DNA from: Gemmiger formicilis
GTDB lineage: Bacteria; Bacillota; Clostridia; Oscillospirales; Ruminococcaceae
Length of the DNA: 64,000 bases
Reading direction: 5' to 3'
Assembly: GCF_016900095.1 (NCBI RefSeq)
Contig: NZ_JACJJP010000002.1
Location: forward strand, 124,001-188,000
Positions 49,209-59,264 of the stretch are shown piece after piece. Numbering within the stretch: the first letter of the stretch is position 1; every line of letters starts with the position of its first letter. The translations under genes were made by a program, and so were the position numbers. Below the pieces are notes generated by a model, which had not been told where the DNA came from, made no database searches, and saw nothing but the letters and a program-made list of their open reading frames with translations.

Positions 49209-50054
49209 TCAGCGCAGGTCGGTGGTGGCGATGTTGTCCATGTCGTCAAACTCCATGTTTTCGCCGCCCATGGCCCAGATGAAGGTGTAGTTGGACGTGC
49301 CCACGCCGCTGTGGATGCTCCAGGACGGGCTGATCACCGCGTCGTAGTTGTGCATCAGGATGTGGCGGGTCTCGGTGGGTTCGCCCATCATGTGGAAGAC
49401 CGCCTGGCCTTCGGGGATTTCAAAGTAGGTGTAGATCTCCATGCGGCGCTCGTGGGTGTGGCTGGGCATGGTGTTCCAGTTGCTGCCGGGTTCCAGGCAG
49501 GTCATGCCCATGGAAAGCTGGCAGGTCTTGAGCACGCTGGGATGGATGAACTGGTTGATGGTGCGCTTGTTGCAGGTTTCCAGGCTGCCCAGAGGCCGCT
49601 TGGCGGCTTCCTCAATGGTGATCAGCTTGGTTTCGTACCGGCAGTGGGCCGGGGCAGACACCATATAGAACTTGGCGGGATGCTCGGGGTCATCGCTCCG
49701 GAAGGTGACTTCCTTGGTGCCCTGGGTGATGTACAGGCAGTCCTTGTAGTTCATGTGGTATTCCACACCGTCGGCGGTAACCACACCGGCGCCCTCGCCG
49801 ATGTTGAACATGCCCACTTCCCGGCGTTCCAGGAAGTAGTGGGTGCCGAAGTTGGCCCACACGTCGATGCCCTTGTCGATGGACACTTCCTCATGCACGG
49901 GCATGCAGCCCAGGGTGACCATGCGGTCAACGTGAGAGTAGACGGCCACGACCTCGTCGGCCTTATACAGGCCGGTGATCAGAAATTCGTTGCGGGTCTC
50001 TTCGGTGGTGTAGCGCTTGAAATCGCGCTGGTTGCAGGAATAACGGATATCCAT
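49209..50054 (-). CDS. kduI: 5-dehydro-4-deoxy-D-glucuronate isomerase
   Basis: This 281-residue cupin-type isomerase is full length and collinear with KduI. It begins MDIRYSCNQRDFKRYTTEET and contains VYSHVDRMVTLGCMPVHEEV, YFLERREVGMFNIGEGAGVV, TCNKRTINQFIHPSVLKTCQ and the zinc-binding cupin motif MPSHTHERRMEIYTYFEIPE, with WSIHSGVGTSNYTFIWAMGG near the end. It degrades unsaturated uronates released from pectin or glycosaminoglycans. Its promoter is flanked by two palindromic operators. Confidence 0.96.
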   Translation of the reverse strand: MDIRYSCNQRDFKRYTTEETRNEFLITGLYKADEVVAVYSHVDRMVTLGCMPVHEEVSIDKGIDVWANFGTHYFLERREVGMFNIGEGAGVVTADGVEYHMNYKDCLYITQGTKEVTFRSDDPEHPAKFYMVSAPAHCRYETKLITIEEAAKRPLGSLETCNKRTINQFIHPSVLKTCQLSMGMTCLEPGSNWNTMPSHTHERRMEIYTYFEIPEGQAVFHMMGEPTETRHILMHNYDAVISPSWSIHSGVGTSNYTFIWAMGGENMEFDDMDNIATTDLR

Positions 50055-50114
50055 GCGGCAAAGACCTCCCTGATATTTGCGGTTTTGGGGCCGGGATGCG
50101 GCGGCATCCTGACC

Positions 50115-50124
50115 TTGTATACAA
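50115..50124. promoter_or_regulatory. Palindromic operator 1 at kduI promoter
   Basis: TTGTATACAA is a perfect 10-bp palindrome lying just downstream of the kduI -10 element. The form is typical of GntR-family sites. Confidence 0.65.
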
Positions 50125-50128
50125 TCTT

Positions 50129-50156
50129 ATTATAAACGAAAGTGGGGCGGTGCAAA
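50129..50156 (-). promoter_or_regulatory. Promoter of kduI-kduD
   Basis: Minus strand TTTGCA (50151-50156), 16-base spacer, TATAAT (50129-50134). Bracketed by two TGTATACAA boxes. Confidence 0.75.
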
Positions 50157-50157
50157 A

Positions 50158-50167
50158 GTGTATACAA
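50158..50167. promoter_or_regulatory. Palindromic operator 2 at kduI promoter
   Basis: GTGTATACAA differs from the first operator at one position and lies directly upstream of the -35. Centre-to-centre distance is 43 bases (four turns), which would allow looping or cooperative binding. Confidence 0.6.
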
Positions 50168-50279
50168 GCACAAGAATGGCGCCGCTTTTTTGTTTGGTTT
50201 GTCGTACAAGCACAAAGGCAGGGACGTTTTGGTCATGCGCCCGCCGCATAGGGCGAAGCCCCCGCAGCGCCTTCTCCTC

Positions 50280-50374
50280 AAAGCCTTTCCTGTGTAAAGG
50301 GAGCCCCGCAGTGCCTTCTCTCCCCAAAGCCTCCCCTGTGTAAGGGGAGGTGCCGCGCAGCGGCAAAAGGGTTG
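50280..50374 (+). repeat. Short palindromic repeat (CTCCCCT...AGGGGAG type), one full and one degenerate unit
   Basis: The unit at 50326-50374 has GCCTCCCC-TGTGTAA-GGGGAGGT, then GCCGCGCAGCGGC and AAGGGTTG. A degenerate copy precedes it (50280-50310). The 460-base gap between kduI and ilvA otherwise holds only the two promoters and no gene. Confidence 0.75.
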
Positions 50375-50462
50375 TCCATCCGCCGCCCGTTCCCGGACCC
50401 ATTCGCTGTATTTCACAAAAACAACGCTGGATTTTGTACGTCTGCACGCGGTATGCGTACAT

Positions 50463-50507
50463 AGTGAATTTATTTCACTTTACAAATCAAATACATTCAA
50501 CTATAAT
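50463..50507 (+). promoter_or_regulatory. Promoter of ilvA with overlapping palindrome
   Basis: TTTACA (50479-50484), 17-base spacer, TATAAT (50502-50507). AGTGAA-TTTAT-TTCACT (50463-50479) is a perfect 6-bp inverted repeat abutting the -35 and a candidate repressor or activator site. Confidence 0.75.
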
Positions 50508-50542
50508 CATGCTCATACGCTCAACGCTTCAAGGACGAAGCA

Positions 50543-50574
50543 GAAAGCGGCCCGGCCGGTCCCGGGCCGCTTTC
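50543..50574 (+). other. GC-rich leader hairpin before ilvA
   Basis: GAAAGCGGCCCGG pairs with CCGGGCCGCTTTC over 13 bp in the ilvA leader. There is no T-run after it, so attenuation is uncertain. Confidence 0.5.
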
Positions 50575-50621
50575 GCGCCCTCTTGGCGCCGGGCCAACAC
50601 CCAAGGAAGGGAAGGACGTCC

Positions 50622-51827
50622 ATGCTCACGCTCGACAAGATCTATCACGCCGCCTTTGTACTGCGGGATGTAGCCCGCCGCACCGACCTGATTGCGGCCG
50701 AACGCCTGCACAGCGACAGTGAACTGTATCTGAAAACCGAAAACCTCCAGGTCACCGGCAGTTTCAAGCTGCGGGGTGCCTACTATAAGATCAGCCAGCT
50801 CACCGAGGAAGAGCGCGCCCACGGGGTCATCGCCTGTTCGGCGGGCAACCACGCCCAGGGCGTGGCGCTGGCGGCCACCCGGCTGGGCATTCCCAGCGTG
50901 GTGTGCATGCCGGACGGCGCCCCCATCATGAAGGTGGAAAGCACCAAGCGGCTGGGCGCCCGGGTGGAGCTGGTCAAGGGCACCTACGACGACGCCCACG
51001 ACCGGGCGGTGGAACTGCAGAAAGAAACCGGCATGACCTTCATCCACCCCTATGACGACGAGCTGGTCATGGCGGGGCAGGGCAGCATCGGGCTGGAAAT
51101 TCTGGACCAGCTGCCGGATGTGGAGGCCATCATCGTGCCCATCGGCGGCGGCGGCCTGATTGCCGGCGTGGCCATGGCGGTGAAGAGCCTGCGTCCCGAA
51201 GTGAAGATCTACGGCGTGCAGGCGGCGGGAGCGGCCAGCATGTACCGCGCCTACCACGACGGCACCTACGAGACCCTGGACCGGGTGGACACCTTTGCCG
51301 ACGGCATTGCGGTGAAGACCCCCGGGGAAAAGACCTTCGAGCTGATCCAGAAGTACGTGGATGACATCGTCACGGTGAGCGAAGACGAGATTGCCGCCGC
51401 CATTCTGGACCTGATGGAAAACCAGAAACTGGTGGCCGAAGGCGCCGGGGCCACCCCGGTGGCCGCCGCCCTCTTCGGCAAGCTGCCCATTGCAGGCAAA
51501 AAGACGGTGTGCCTGGTGTCCGGCGGCAACATCGACGTGAACATCCTGTCCCGGGTGATCACCCGCGGCCTGATCATGAGCGGGCGCACCGCCAGCCTGA
51601 TGATCGCCCTGGAGGACAAACCCGGCCAGCTGCTGCGGGTGTCGGACATTGTGTCCGCCTGCGGGGCCAACATCGTGTCGGTGCACCACGACCGGGGCGA
51701 CACCAACATGGCCATCACCAGCTGCTTTTTGCGCCTGGGCCTGGAAACCCGGGATGCCGCCCAGATCGAACAGATCAAGACCCGCCTGAAGGAGGAAGGG
51801 TTCGAACTGGTAACCGAGAGGGCATAA
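50622..51827 (+). CDS. ilvA: Threonine ammonia-lyase
   Basis: This 401-residue PLP enzyme deaminates threonine to 2-oxobutyrate, the first step toward isoleucine. The PLP lysine is in LQVTGSFKLRGAYYKI near 45-60, substrate loop CSAGNHAQGVALAA, and phosphate loop PIGGGGLIAGVA. The C-terminal 75 residues form one ACT domain (SLMIALEDKPGQLLRVSDIV ... VHHDRGDTNMAITSC). This is the shorter TdcB/IlvA form with an ACT domain, found in many Clostridia. Start ATG 50622 follows GGAAGGGAAGG; the frame from 50583 has no start signal. It lies 2.1 kb before ilvBNCD, separated by a gene on the other strand. Confidence 0.93.
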   Translation: MLTLDKIYHAAFVLRDVARRTDLIAAERLHSDSELYLKTENLQVTGSFKLRGAYYKISQLTEEERAHGVIACSAGNHAQGVALAATRLGIPSVVCMPDGAPIMKVESTKRLGARVELVKGTYDDAHDRAVELQKETGMTFIHPYDDELVMAGQGSIGLEILDQLPDVEAIIVPIGGGGLIAGVAMAVKSLRPEVKIYGVQAAGAASMYRAYHDGTYETLDRVDTFADGIAVKTPGEKTFELIQKYVDDIVTVSEDEIAAAILDLMENQKLVAEGAGATPVAAALFGKLPIAGKKTVCLVSGGNIDVNILSRVITRGLIMSGRTASLMIALEDKPGQLLRVSDIVSACGANIVSVHHDRGDTNMAITSCFLRLGLETRDAAQIEQIKTRLKEEGFELVTERA

Positions 51828-51829
51828 AA

Positions 51830-51860
51830 AAGGCTCCCCTGTGCAAGGGGAGGCCTTCCG
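51830..51860 (+). repeat. Short palindromic repeat, partial unit
   Basis: GGCTCCCC-TGTGCAA-GGGGAGGCC directly after the ilvA stop. It may act as the ilvA terminator, but has no T-run. Confidence 0.6.
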
Positions 51861-51877
51861 GTAGCGCTATTTCAATC

Positions 51878-52133
51878 CATTCCTTGCTCAGGTCCCCCAG
51901 GACCTGAGTAGGCCGTCGTAAGGTGGCCGCATCCCAACGGGGCAAGGTTTCTCACCCAACTATTGGCCGCTTTTCGCGGCCGACCCATTTCGGAAACAAC
52001 GCTGCGCGTTGCTTTTTTGCATGGCGCGTAGCGCCATCGGGCGGCACAGCCGCCCGGGCAAAAAACGCCCTGGTCGGCGTCCACCGCGTCGAAACGGTGG
52101 GACTTTTCGCTTCCTTTTGGTCACAAAAGGAAG
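51878..52133 (+). repeat. Four-hairpin dispersed repeat, copy 3 (expanded middle)
   Basis: H1 CTCAGGTCC/GGACCTGAG (51887-51908), H3 GTCCACCG/CGGTGGGAC (52079-52103) and H4 CTTCCTTTT/AAAAGGAAG (52110-52133) are kept, as are TAGGCCGTC and GGTGGCCGCA. In place of H2 lies about 125 bases with further palindromes (GGCCGCTTTTCGCGGCC, ATGGCGCGTAGCGCCAT, GGCGGCACAGCCGCC). It lies between converging genes. Confidence 0.85.
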
Positions 52134-52178
52134 GACTAAACGGCAGGCAGCCGTTACCCAAGAAGTGAGAAACAAACC

Positions 52179-52220
52179 CACCGCCGCTGCGCGGCACCTC
52201 CCCTTACACAGGGGGGGCAT
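52179..52220 (-). repeat. Short palindromic repeat, reverse unit
   Basis: On the minus strand: CCCCTGTGTAAGGGGAGGTG then CCGCGCAGCGGCGG. It lies directly after the DUF815 stop. Confidence 0.65.
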
Positions 52221-52229
52221 TGGGGAAGG

Positions 52230-53453
52230 TTACAGCTGTACCCCGCCGGCCAGCAGTTCCACAAACTGCTTGGCCACCCGGGGACTGCGGCCGCCGGCCC
52301 GCAGCGCGAAGGCTTCGGCCCGCATCATCAGCTGGTCGGAGGGCATCTGCACCCCGCACCGCTGGGCCAGGTCCATGACGATGGTTTCGTACAGCGCCTT
52401 GTCCGGCCGCTGGAAGGTCACCGTCAGCCCGAACCGGGCGGACAGGCTCATCAGCTCCTGGCGGGTATCCCCCGCGTGGATGTCATCCCCCGCCATACGG
52501 TCGGACATGGTCTCCTTGACCAGGTGCCGCCGGTTGGAGGTGGCGTACACCGCCACGTTGCGGCTGCGCCCGCCCACGCTGCCTTCCAGAATGGCTTTCA
52601 GGGCGGCAAAGTTGTCGTCGTTGGAAGAAAAACTCAGATCGTCGATGAAGAGGATGAACTTCAGCGGATTGTCTGCCAGATCATCCATCAGCCCCGGCAT
52701 CTGGTACAGCTGGTGCTTCTTGATTTCCACCAGCCGCAGCCCGTCGCCCCGGAACTCGTTGACCAGCGCCTTCACCGTGCTGGACTTGCCGGTGCCCGCG
52801 TCGCCGTACAAAAGCACGTTGGCTGCCGGCAGACCCGCCAGCAGGGCCTTGGTGTTCTCAATGATCTTCTGCCGCTCCCGCTCATAGCCCGGCAGCTCGC
52901 TGAGCCGCTGGGGGTCCGGGTAGCGCACCGGGGTCAGCTTGCCCTCCTCCAGGGTAAAGACGTGGTACCGGGCAAAGATGCCGTACCCCGCATGGGGCAC
53001 CTGCCGCCGCCGGGCCGCGTATTCCTTGGCAAAGCGCAGCTCCGGCTCCACCTTCCAGGGTAAGGGCATCTGGTTCAGCAGGGCGTCTCCGCCTTCCAGC
53101 GGCGTCAGCAGGTCCGCCAGGGTCAGCGACCCCGCCGCCTGCAAAACGCTCAGGTCCCGGGCCAGATTGCCCTCCGCCACCTCCCCGGCACCCTGGGGCG
53201 TCTGGCTGTGACGGATGCACAGGTTGTCGTCATTGAGCACAATGTCCAGCAACACCCGGCTCCAGTTTTCCCCCCGGGGCAGCAGGGAAGCCTCAAAATC
53301 GGCCACGGCGTCCGCCAGCGGGGCGGCGTTGCCGGAATAGCCCAGCGCCGCCTGCAGCATGGCGGTGAAACGGCGGACGGTTTCGTCCCGCAAAACGCCC
53401 CGCAACACCACCAGCGATCCCAGACGGACCGAAAGGTCACGGATGGTCATCAT
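52230..53453 (-). CDS. DUF815 family AAA+ ATPase
   Basis: This 407-residue protein has an N-terminal helical region of about 180 residues and an AAA+ module: Walker A VLLYGDAGTGKSSTVKALV near 213-231, Walker B FILFIDDLSFSSNDDNFAAL and sensor-1 VAVYATSNRRHLVKE. DUF815 proteins are near-universal in Clostridia and related to AAA+ remodelers, but no substrate is known. ATG 53453 follows GGGGGAG; an upstream ATG at 53489 opens the frame without a ribosome binding site. It stands alone between ilvA and ilvB, facing ilvA. Confidence 0.88.
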   Translation of the reverse strand: MMTIRDLSVRLGSLVVLRGVLRDETVRRFTAMLQAALGYSGNAAPLADAVADFEASLLPRGENWSRVLLDIVLNDDNLCIRHSQTPQGAGEVAEGNLARDLSVLQAAGSLTLADLLTPLEGGDALLNQMPLPWKVEPELRFAKEYAARRRQVPHAGYGIFARYHVFTLEEGKLTPVRYPDPQRLSELPGYERERQKIIENTKALLAGLPAANVLLYGDAGTGKSSTVKALVNEFRGDGLRLVEIKKHQLYQMPGLMDDLADNPLKFILFIDDLSFSSNDDNFAALKAILEGSVGGRSRNVAVYATSNRRHLVKETMSDRMAGDDIHAGDTRQELMSLSARFGLTVTFQRPDKALYETIVMDLAQRCGVQMPSDQLMMRAEAFALRAGGRSPRVAKQFVELLAGGVQL

Positions 53454-53561
53454 ATACAAACTCCCCCTTTGATAACGTCCAACAGACAAAGTCAGGCTGA
53501 CCCCAGTATAAACGTTCGGCCGCCGGTGCGCAAGGGTTTGTGAAAATTACTAAAATCCTGT

Positions 53562-53589
53562 TGACATCGGGAAAAAAATGCGGTACAAT
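53562..53589 (+). promoter_or_regulatory. Promoter of ilvBNCD operon
   Basis: TTGACA (53562-53567), about 16-base spacer, TACAAT (about 53584-53589), directly before the T-box leader. Confidence 0.8.
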
Positions 53590-53595
53590 TCAATA

Positions 53596-53887
53596 TACAC
53601 TTTACCAAGCTAAACAGCTGAACTGCTGTGATGGGAACCAGTAACGCCCCACACCACCAACAGAGAGCTGCCGGCCGGTGCAAGGCAGCGGGCAGGCAGG
53701 GCGCGAAGTCATCCCGGAGCAGGCCCGGTGAATGTCCAGTAACCGGACCCGGAAGCACCCGTTACCGTGCAGGGCTTTGCTTGAAGCCTGATGAGCGGGC
53801 ATGGACGCCATGCCAAGAAGAGTGGTACCGCAGAGAGCCTACACGGCCTTTGTCTCTTGGAAACAGGGGACGAAGGCTGTTTTTTTA
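53596..53887 (+). promoter_or_regulatory. T-box riboswitch, likely tRNA-Val specific
   Basis: The leader contains the T-box sequence AGTGGTACCGCAG (53821-53833), which pairs with the free CCA end of uncharged tRNA. Other elements in order: AGTAA near 53638, AGAGAG, a stem GCTGCC/GGCAGC closing the terminal-loop motif GGTGCAA, then GAAGTCATCC near 53705-53714. By analogy with other leaders the triplet before the A in that block is the specifier, here GTC (53708-53710), i.e. valine. A 15-bp terminator hairpin follows. When uncharged tRNA binds, the antiterminator forms and ilvBNCD is read. Specifier assignment is inferred, not folded. Confidence 0.85.
53844..53887 (+). terminator. T-box terminator hairpin
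   Basis: CGGCCTTTGTCTCTT pairs with AGGGGACGAAGGCTG over 15 positions (some G-U), followed by seven T residues. Confidence 0.88.
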
Positions 53888-53966
53888 CACTCTCCGGGCC
53901 GTTGGCGGCCCACTGGGTAAGAAATACGAAAAGAGGAATCCAGAGCAACGAAAGGAGTTGTCCACC

Positions 53967-55631
53967 ATGCTGTTGACCGGCGCACAGATCTTTGTGGAAG
54001 TCCTGGTGGAACAGGGCGTCGATACCATCTTCGGCTATCCCGGCGGTGCGGTACTGAATCTTTATGACGAATTGTATAAAAGCTCCGATAGAATACAGAA
54101 TATTTTGACCGCCCACGAGCAGGGCGCTGCCCATGCGGCAGATGGTTACGCCCGGGCCACCGGCCGCACCGGCGTGGTGCTGGCCACCAGCGGCCCCGGC
54201 GCCACCAACCTGGTCACCGGCATTGCCACCGCCTATATGGACAGCGTGCCCATGGTGGCCTTCACCGGCAACGTGGCCACCAGCCTCATCGGGCGGGACA
54301 GCTTCCAGGAAGCCTACATCGAAGGCATCACCATGCCCATCACCAAGCACAATTACACGGTGCGCAAGGTGGAAGACCTGGCCGACACCATGCGCAGCGC
54401 CTTCCGCATCGCCCAGAGCGGCCGCAAGGGCCCGGTGCTGGTGGACATTCCCAAGGATGTCACCGCCAACAAGTGCGAATTCACCCCCAAGGCCCCGGAA
54501 CTCATCCGCACCGTCACCCGGGTGGATGAAGCCGAAGCCCGGGAAGCCGCCGAGATGATCAACAAGGCCCAGCGCCCCATCGTCTACTTTGGCGGCGGCG
54601 TGCGCAGCGCGGCGGGCTGCCAGCCCCTGCGGAACCTGCTGAATAAGGCGGGCATGCCCGCCACCCACACCCTGATGGCCGCCGGCGTTCTGGGCTATGG
54701 CGAACCCCACAACCTGGGCATGCTGGGCATGCACGGCAGCTTTGCGGCCAACAAGGCCATTGCGGAAGCCGACCTGGTTCTGGCCGTGGGCACCCGCTTT
54801 TCCGACCGGGTGGCGCTGAACCCCGACACCTTCGCATCCAAGGCGAAAATCATCCAGATCGACATCGACCCCAGCGAGATGGGCAAGAATGTGGATGTGG
54901 ACCTGTGCATCTCCGGGGACGCCGCCTATGTGCTGCAGGCCATTCTGCCCTACGTGGAAAAGACCGAACACAAGATGTGGATGGAACAGATCCGTTCCTG
55001 GCAGAAGGTGGACTACCGCCCCCAGGACAGCGAAACCGAACTGCGGCCCCACCAGCTCATCGATGAGCTCTGCCGCCAGGCCGGGCCGGAAGCCGTCTAT
55101 GTCACCGACGTGGGCCAGCACCAGATGTGGGCGGCCCAGTACCTGCACCACACCAAGAGCCGCGGTTTCCTCACCAGCGGCGGCCTGGGCACCATGGGCT
55201 TCGGCTACGGCGCCGCCATCGGCGCCCAGATGGCCCTGGGCCGGGACCAGCGGGTGATTATGCTCACCGGCGACGGCTCCTTCCACATGAACCTCAACGA
55301 AGCCTGCACCGCCGTGAGCTACCATCTGCCCATCATCACCGTCATCTTCAACAACTCGGTGCTGGGCATGGTCCGGCAGTGGCAGACCAGCTTCTATGAA
55401 GGGCGCTACTCCGCCACCGACCCTCACCGCCACACCGACTTCGTCAAGCTGGCCGAAGGCTTCGGCCTCAAGGGATACCGAGCCACCAACCCGGCGGAAT
55501 TCAAGGAGGCCCTGGCCGACGCCATGAAGCAGGACGGCCCCACCTGGATCGACTGCCGCATCGGCAAGGACGAGCGGGTGCTGCCCATGATCCCGGGCGG
55601 CGGCGACATCAACGACATCATCATGGAATAA
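53967..55631 (+). CDS. ilvB: Acetolactate synthase, large subunit
   Basis: This 554-residue ThDP enzyme makes acetolactate or acetohydroxybutyrate. The catalytic Glu is in LTAHEQGAAHAADGYARATG near 45-64; the FAD/linker region follows (YFGGGVRSAAG); the ThDP-Mg motif is MLTGDGSFHMNLNE...IFNNS near 430-458. ATG 53967 follows AAAGGAG. First gene of ilvBNCD, under T-box control. The extra N-terminal residues of the open frame belong to the leader and are not coding. Confidence 0.96.
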   Translation: MLLTGAQIFVEVLVEQGVDTIFGYPGGAVLNLYDELYKSSDRIQNILTAHEQGAAHAADGYARATGRTGVVLATSGPGATNLVTGIATAYMDSVPMVAFTGNVATSLIGRDSFQEAYIEGITMPITKHNYTVRKVEDLADTMRSAFRIAQSGRKGPVLVDIPKDVTANKCEFTPKAPELIRTVTRVDEAEAREAAEMINKAQRPIVYFGGGVRSAAGCQPLRNLLNKAGMPATHTLMAAGVLGYGEPHNLGMLGMHGSFAANKAIAEADLVLAVGTRFSDRVALNPDTFASKAKIIQIDIDPSEMGKNVDVDLCISGDAAYVLQAILPYVEKTEHKMWMEQIRSWQKVDYRPQDSETELRPHQLIDELCRQAGPEAVYVTDVGQHQMWAAQYLHHTKSRGFLTSGGLGTMGFGYGAAIGAQMALGRDQRVIMLTGDGSFHMNLNEACTAVSYHLPIITVIFNNSVLGMVRQWQTSFYEGRYSATDPHRHTDFVKLAEGFGLKGYRATNPAEFKEALADAMKQDGPTWIDCRIGKDERVLPMIPGGGDINDIIME

Positions 55632-55644
55632 AGGAGGGCTCAGC

Positions 55645-56238
55645 ATGAAAAAGGAAACGCACAGCGGCCCGCCCGCCGATCGCCGCCGGGTGATCAGCCT
55701 GCTGGTGGACAACCAGAACGGCGTTCTGGCCCGGGTATCCAGCCTGTTCTGCCGCCGGGGCTTCAACATCGACAGCCTGACCGTGTCGGCCACCAACGAC
55801 CCCGCCGTCAGCCGCATCACCGTGGCCACCCACGGCAAGGACCAGGAGATCGAACAGCTGATCCTGCAGACCGAACGGCTGGAAGTGGCCCGCCAGGTCT
55901 TTGAGCTCAACGCCGACAACAGCCTGCAGCGGGAACTGCTGCTGCTGAAGGTGGCCTGCACCACCGCCAACCGCGCCGAACTGCGGGAGATCGCTTCCAT
56001 TTACAAATCCAAGATCATTGATCTTTCCCCCGACAGCATGGTGTTTGAACTCACCGGCAAGCCGGAAAAGATCGACGCCTTCCTCAAGATGTTCGAAGGG
56101 TACGAGATCCTGGAACTCTGCCGTACCGGCGTCACCGCCCTGGAACGGGGTGGCAAGCACCAGCACATGCAGAAACCGCCCCAGGAAGTGCGGGCCGCCC
56201 AGCTGCCCCTGCCCGGCACCCACTGCCCGGAGCCCTGA
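55645..56238 (+). CDS. ilvN: Acetolactate synthase, small regulatory subunit
   Basis: This 197-residue subunit has an N-terminal ACT domain (VISLLVDNQNGVLARVSSLF followed by CRRGFNIDSLTV) and a C-terminal regulatory domain (ELALLKVACT-type strand, IIDLSPDSMVFELTGKPEKI, GYEILELCRTGVTALERG). It activates IlvB and confers valine feedback. It is about 25-30 residues longer than usual at the C-terminus (KHQHMQKPPQEVRAAQLPLP). It begins 13 bases after ilvB with AAAGGAGGG. Confidence 0.94.
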   Translation: MKKETHSGPPADRRRVISLLVDNQNGVLARVSSLFCRRGFNIDSLTVSATNDPAVSRITVATHGKDQEIEQLILQTERLEVARQVFELNADNSLQRELLLLKVACTTANRAELREIASIYKSKIIDLSPDSMVFELTGKPEKIDAFLKMFEGYEILELCRTGVTALERGGKHQHMQKPPQEVRAAQLPLPGTHCPEP

Positions 56239-56270
56239 CAAATCTGTTTCCCGGAAAAACCTTATTATAA

Positions 56271-57320
<1,050 letters not shown>

Positions 57321-57378
57321 GCTCCAACCCCAAAAACAACAGCACGGCCGCCCCGGGCGGCAGAGGAGGATGTGCCCC

Positions 57379-59037
57379 ATGCACAGCGATAACGTCAAGA
57401 AGGGCCCCGAGCGCGCCCCCAACCGCAGCCTGTTCTACGCCCTGGGCTATACCCCGGAAGAACTGGAACGCCCGCTCATCGGCGTGGTGTCCGCCTACAG
57501 TGAGATCGTGCCCGGTCACATGAACCTGGACAAGATCGCGGACGCCGTCAAGGCCGGTATCCGTATGGCCGGGGGCACCCCGGTGCTCATGCCTTCCATC
57601 GGCGTGTGCGACGGCATCGCCATGGGCCATATCGGCATGAAGTATTCCCTGGCCAGCCGGGAACTGATCTGCGACAGCGTGGAGACCATGTACATGGCCC
57701 ACCAGCTGGACGGTCTGGTTCTGGTGCCCAACTGCGACAAGATCGTGCCCGGCATGCTTATGGCCGCCGTGCGCATGGATGTGCCCGCGGTGGTCTGCTC
57801 CGGCGGGCCCATGCTGGCCGGCCGCTACGGCGGCGAGGAGGTCAGCCTGTCCAAGATGTTCGAGGCGGTGGGCGCCTACAAGGCCGGGCTCATCAACGAC
57901 GAACAGCTGGAAGACTGCACCTGCAACTGCTGCCCCGGCTGCGGTTCCTGCTCCGGCATGTACACCGCCAACAGCATGAACTGCCTGTGCGAGGCCATCG
58001 GCATCGCCCTGCCCGGCAACGGCACCATCCCGGCGGTCTACGCCAAGCGGCTGCAGCTGGCCAAACGGGCCGGTATGGCGGTTATGGACCTGGTCAACCG
58101 GGGCATCACCGCCCGGCAGATCGTCAACGAGCGGTCCATCCGCAACGCCCTGACCTGCGATATGGCCCTGGGCTGCTCTACCAACACGGTGCTGCATCTG
58201 CTGGCCATCGCCTACGAGGCGGGCGTGCCCATCGACCTGAAACTGTTCAACGAGATCAGCGCCAAGACCCCCAACCTCTGCCATCTGGCCCCGGCGGGCC
58301 CCACCCATATGCCCGATCTGTACGAGGCAGGGGGTATTCCCGCCGTGCAGGCCGAACTGGCCAAGGCGGGGCTGCTGGACCTGGAGGTTCCCACCGTCAC
58401 CGGCAAGACCCTGGGCGAGAACATCGCCGGGGCGAAGATTCTGGACCAGAAGGCCATCCGACCCATCGACAACCCCTATTCGGTCAACGGCGGGCTGCAG
58501 ATCCTGTGGGGCAACATCGCCCCGGACGGCTGCGTGGTCAAGCGCAGCGCCGTGGCCCCCGAAATGCAGCACCACACCGGCCCGGCCCGGGTGTTCGACA
58601 GTGAGGAGACCGCCATCACCGCCATTTATAATGGGGAAATTCACCCCGGGGACGTGGTGGTTATCCGGTACGAAGGCCCCAAGGGCGGCCCCGGTATGCG
58701 GGAGATGCTCAACCCCACCAGTGCCCTGGCCGGTATGAAGCTGGACACCACCGTGGCCCTGATCACTGACGGCCGGTTCTCCGGCGCGTCCCGCGGCGCG
58801 GCCATCGGTCACGTCAGCCCGGAAGCGGCCTCCGGCGGGCCCATCGGCCTCATCAAGGAAGGGGACACCATCGAGATCGACATCCCCAACGCCTCCATCA
58901 CCCTGCATGTCAGCGACGAGGAGCTGGCGGCCCGCAAAGCGGCCTACCAGGCCCCCGAACCCAACGTCAAGAGCGGCTGGCTGGCCCGGTACGCCCGCAT
59001 GGTCACCTCTGCCAACCTGGGCGCGGTGCTGCGCTGA
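57379..59037 (+). CDS. ilvD: Dihydroxy-acid dehydratase
   Basis: This 552-residue Fe-S dehydratase has the cluster cysteines in [13 protein letters not shown] and [20 protein letters not shown], the Mg-binding Lys region, and C-terminal [20 protein letters not shown]. It forms branched 2-oxoacids. An ATG at 57370 directly abuts GAGGAGG and is too close; ATG 57379, 9 bases from it, was chosen. Last gene of the operon; no aminotransferase ilvE follows. Confidence 0.96.
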   Translation: MHSDNVKKGPERAPNRSLFYALGYTPEELERPLIGVVSAYSEIVPGHMNLDKIADAVKAGIRMAGGTPVLMPSIGVCDGIAMGHIGMKYSLASRELICDSVETMYMAHQLDGLVLVPNCDKIVPGMLMAAVRMDVPAVVCSGGPMLAGRYGGEEVSLSKMFEAVGAYKAGLINDEQLEDCTCNCCPGCGSCSGMYTANSMNCLCEAIGIALPGNGTIPAVYAKRLQLAKRAGMAVMDLVNRGITARQIVNERSIRNALTCDMALGCSTNTVLHLLAIAYEAGVPIDLKLFNEISAKTPNLCHLAPAGPTHMPDLYEAGGIPAVQAELAKAGLLDLEVPTVTGKTLGENIAGAKILDQKAIRPIDNPYSVNGGLQILWGNIAPDGCVVKRSAVAPEMQHHTGPARVFDSEETAITAIYNGEIHPGDVVVIRYEGPKGGPGMREMLNPTSALAGMKLDTTVALITDGRFSGASRGAAIGHVSPEAASGGPIGLIKEGDTIEIDIPNASITLHVSDEELAARKAAYQAPEPNVKSGWLARYARMVTSANLGAVLR

Positions 59038-59122
59038 TTTTACCCTTTTCACAGCCAAAGAAAAGATCCTGCCTGTTTGGGCCGCGCCGCAAGGCGCGGC
59101 CCTTTTTGCGGTGCGGCGCCCC

Positions 59123-59173
59123 AGGGCTCCCCTGTGTAAGGGGAGCTGGCGCCGAAGGCGACTGAGGGGTTGT
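59123..59173 (+). repeat. Short palindromic repeat, GGCTCCCC type
   Basis: GGCTCCCC-TGTGTAA-GGGGAGCT, then GGCGCCGAAGGCGACTGAGG and GGTTG. It is first of six repeat units in the 880-base gap between ilvD and the MFS gene, which contains no gene. Confidence 0.75.
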
Positions 59174-59264
59174 TTTGCCGCCCGGCTGCCGGGGAGGATC
59201 GGCTGGCAGCCTTCCTTTTTGGCAAACGGTCGGTTTCCTGACAAACGGTATCTGCCGCGGAGGC

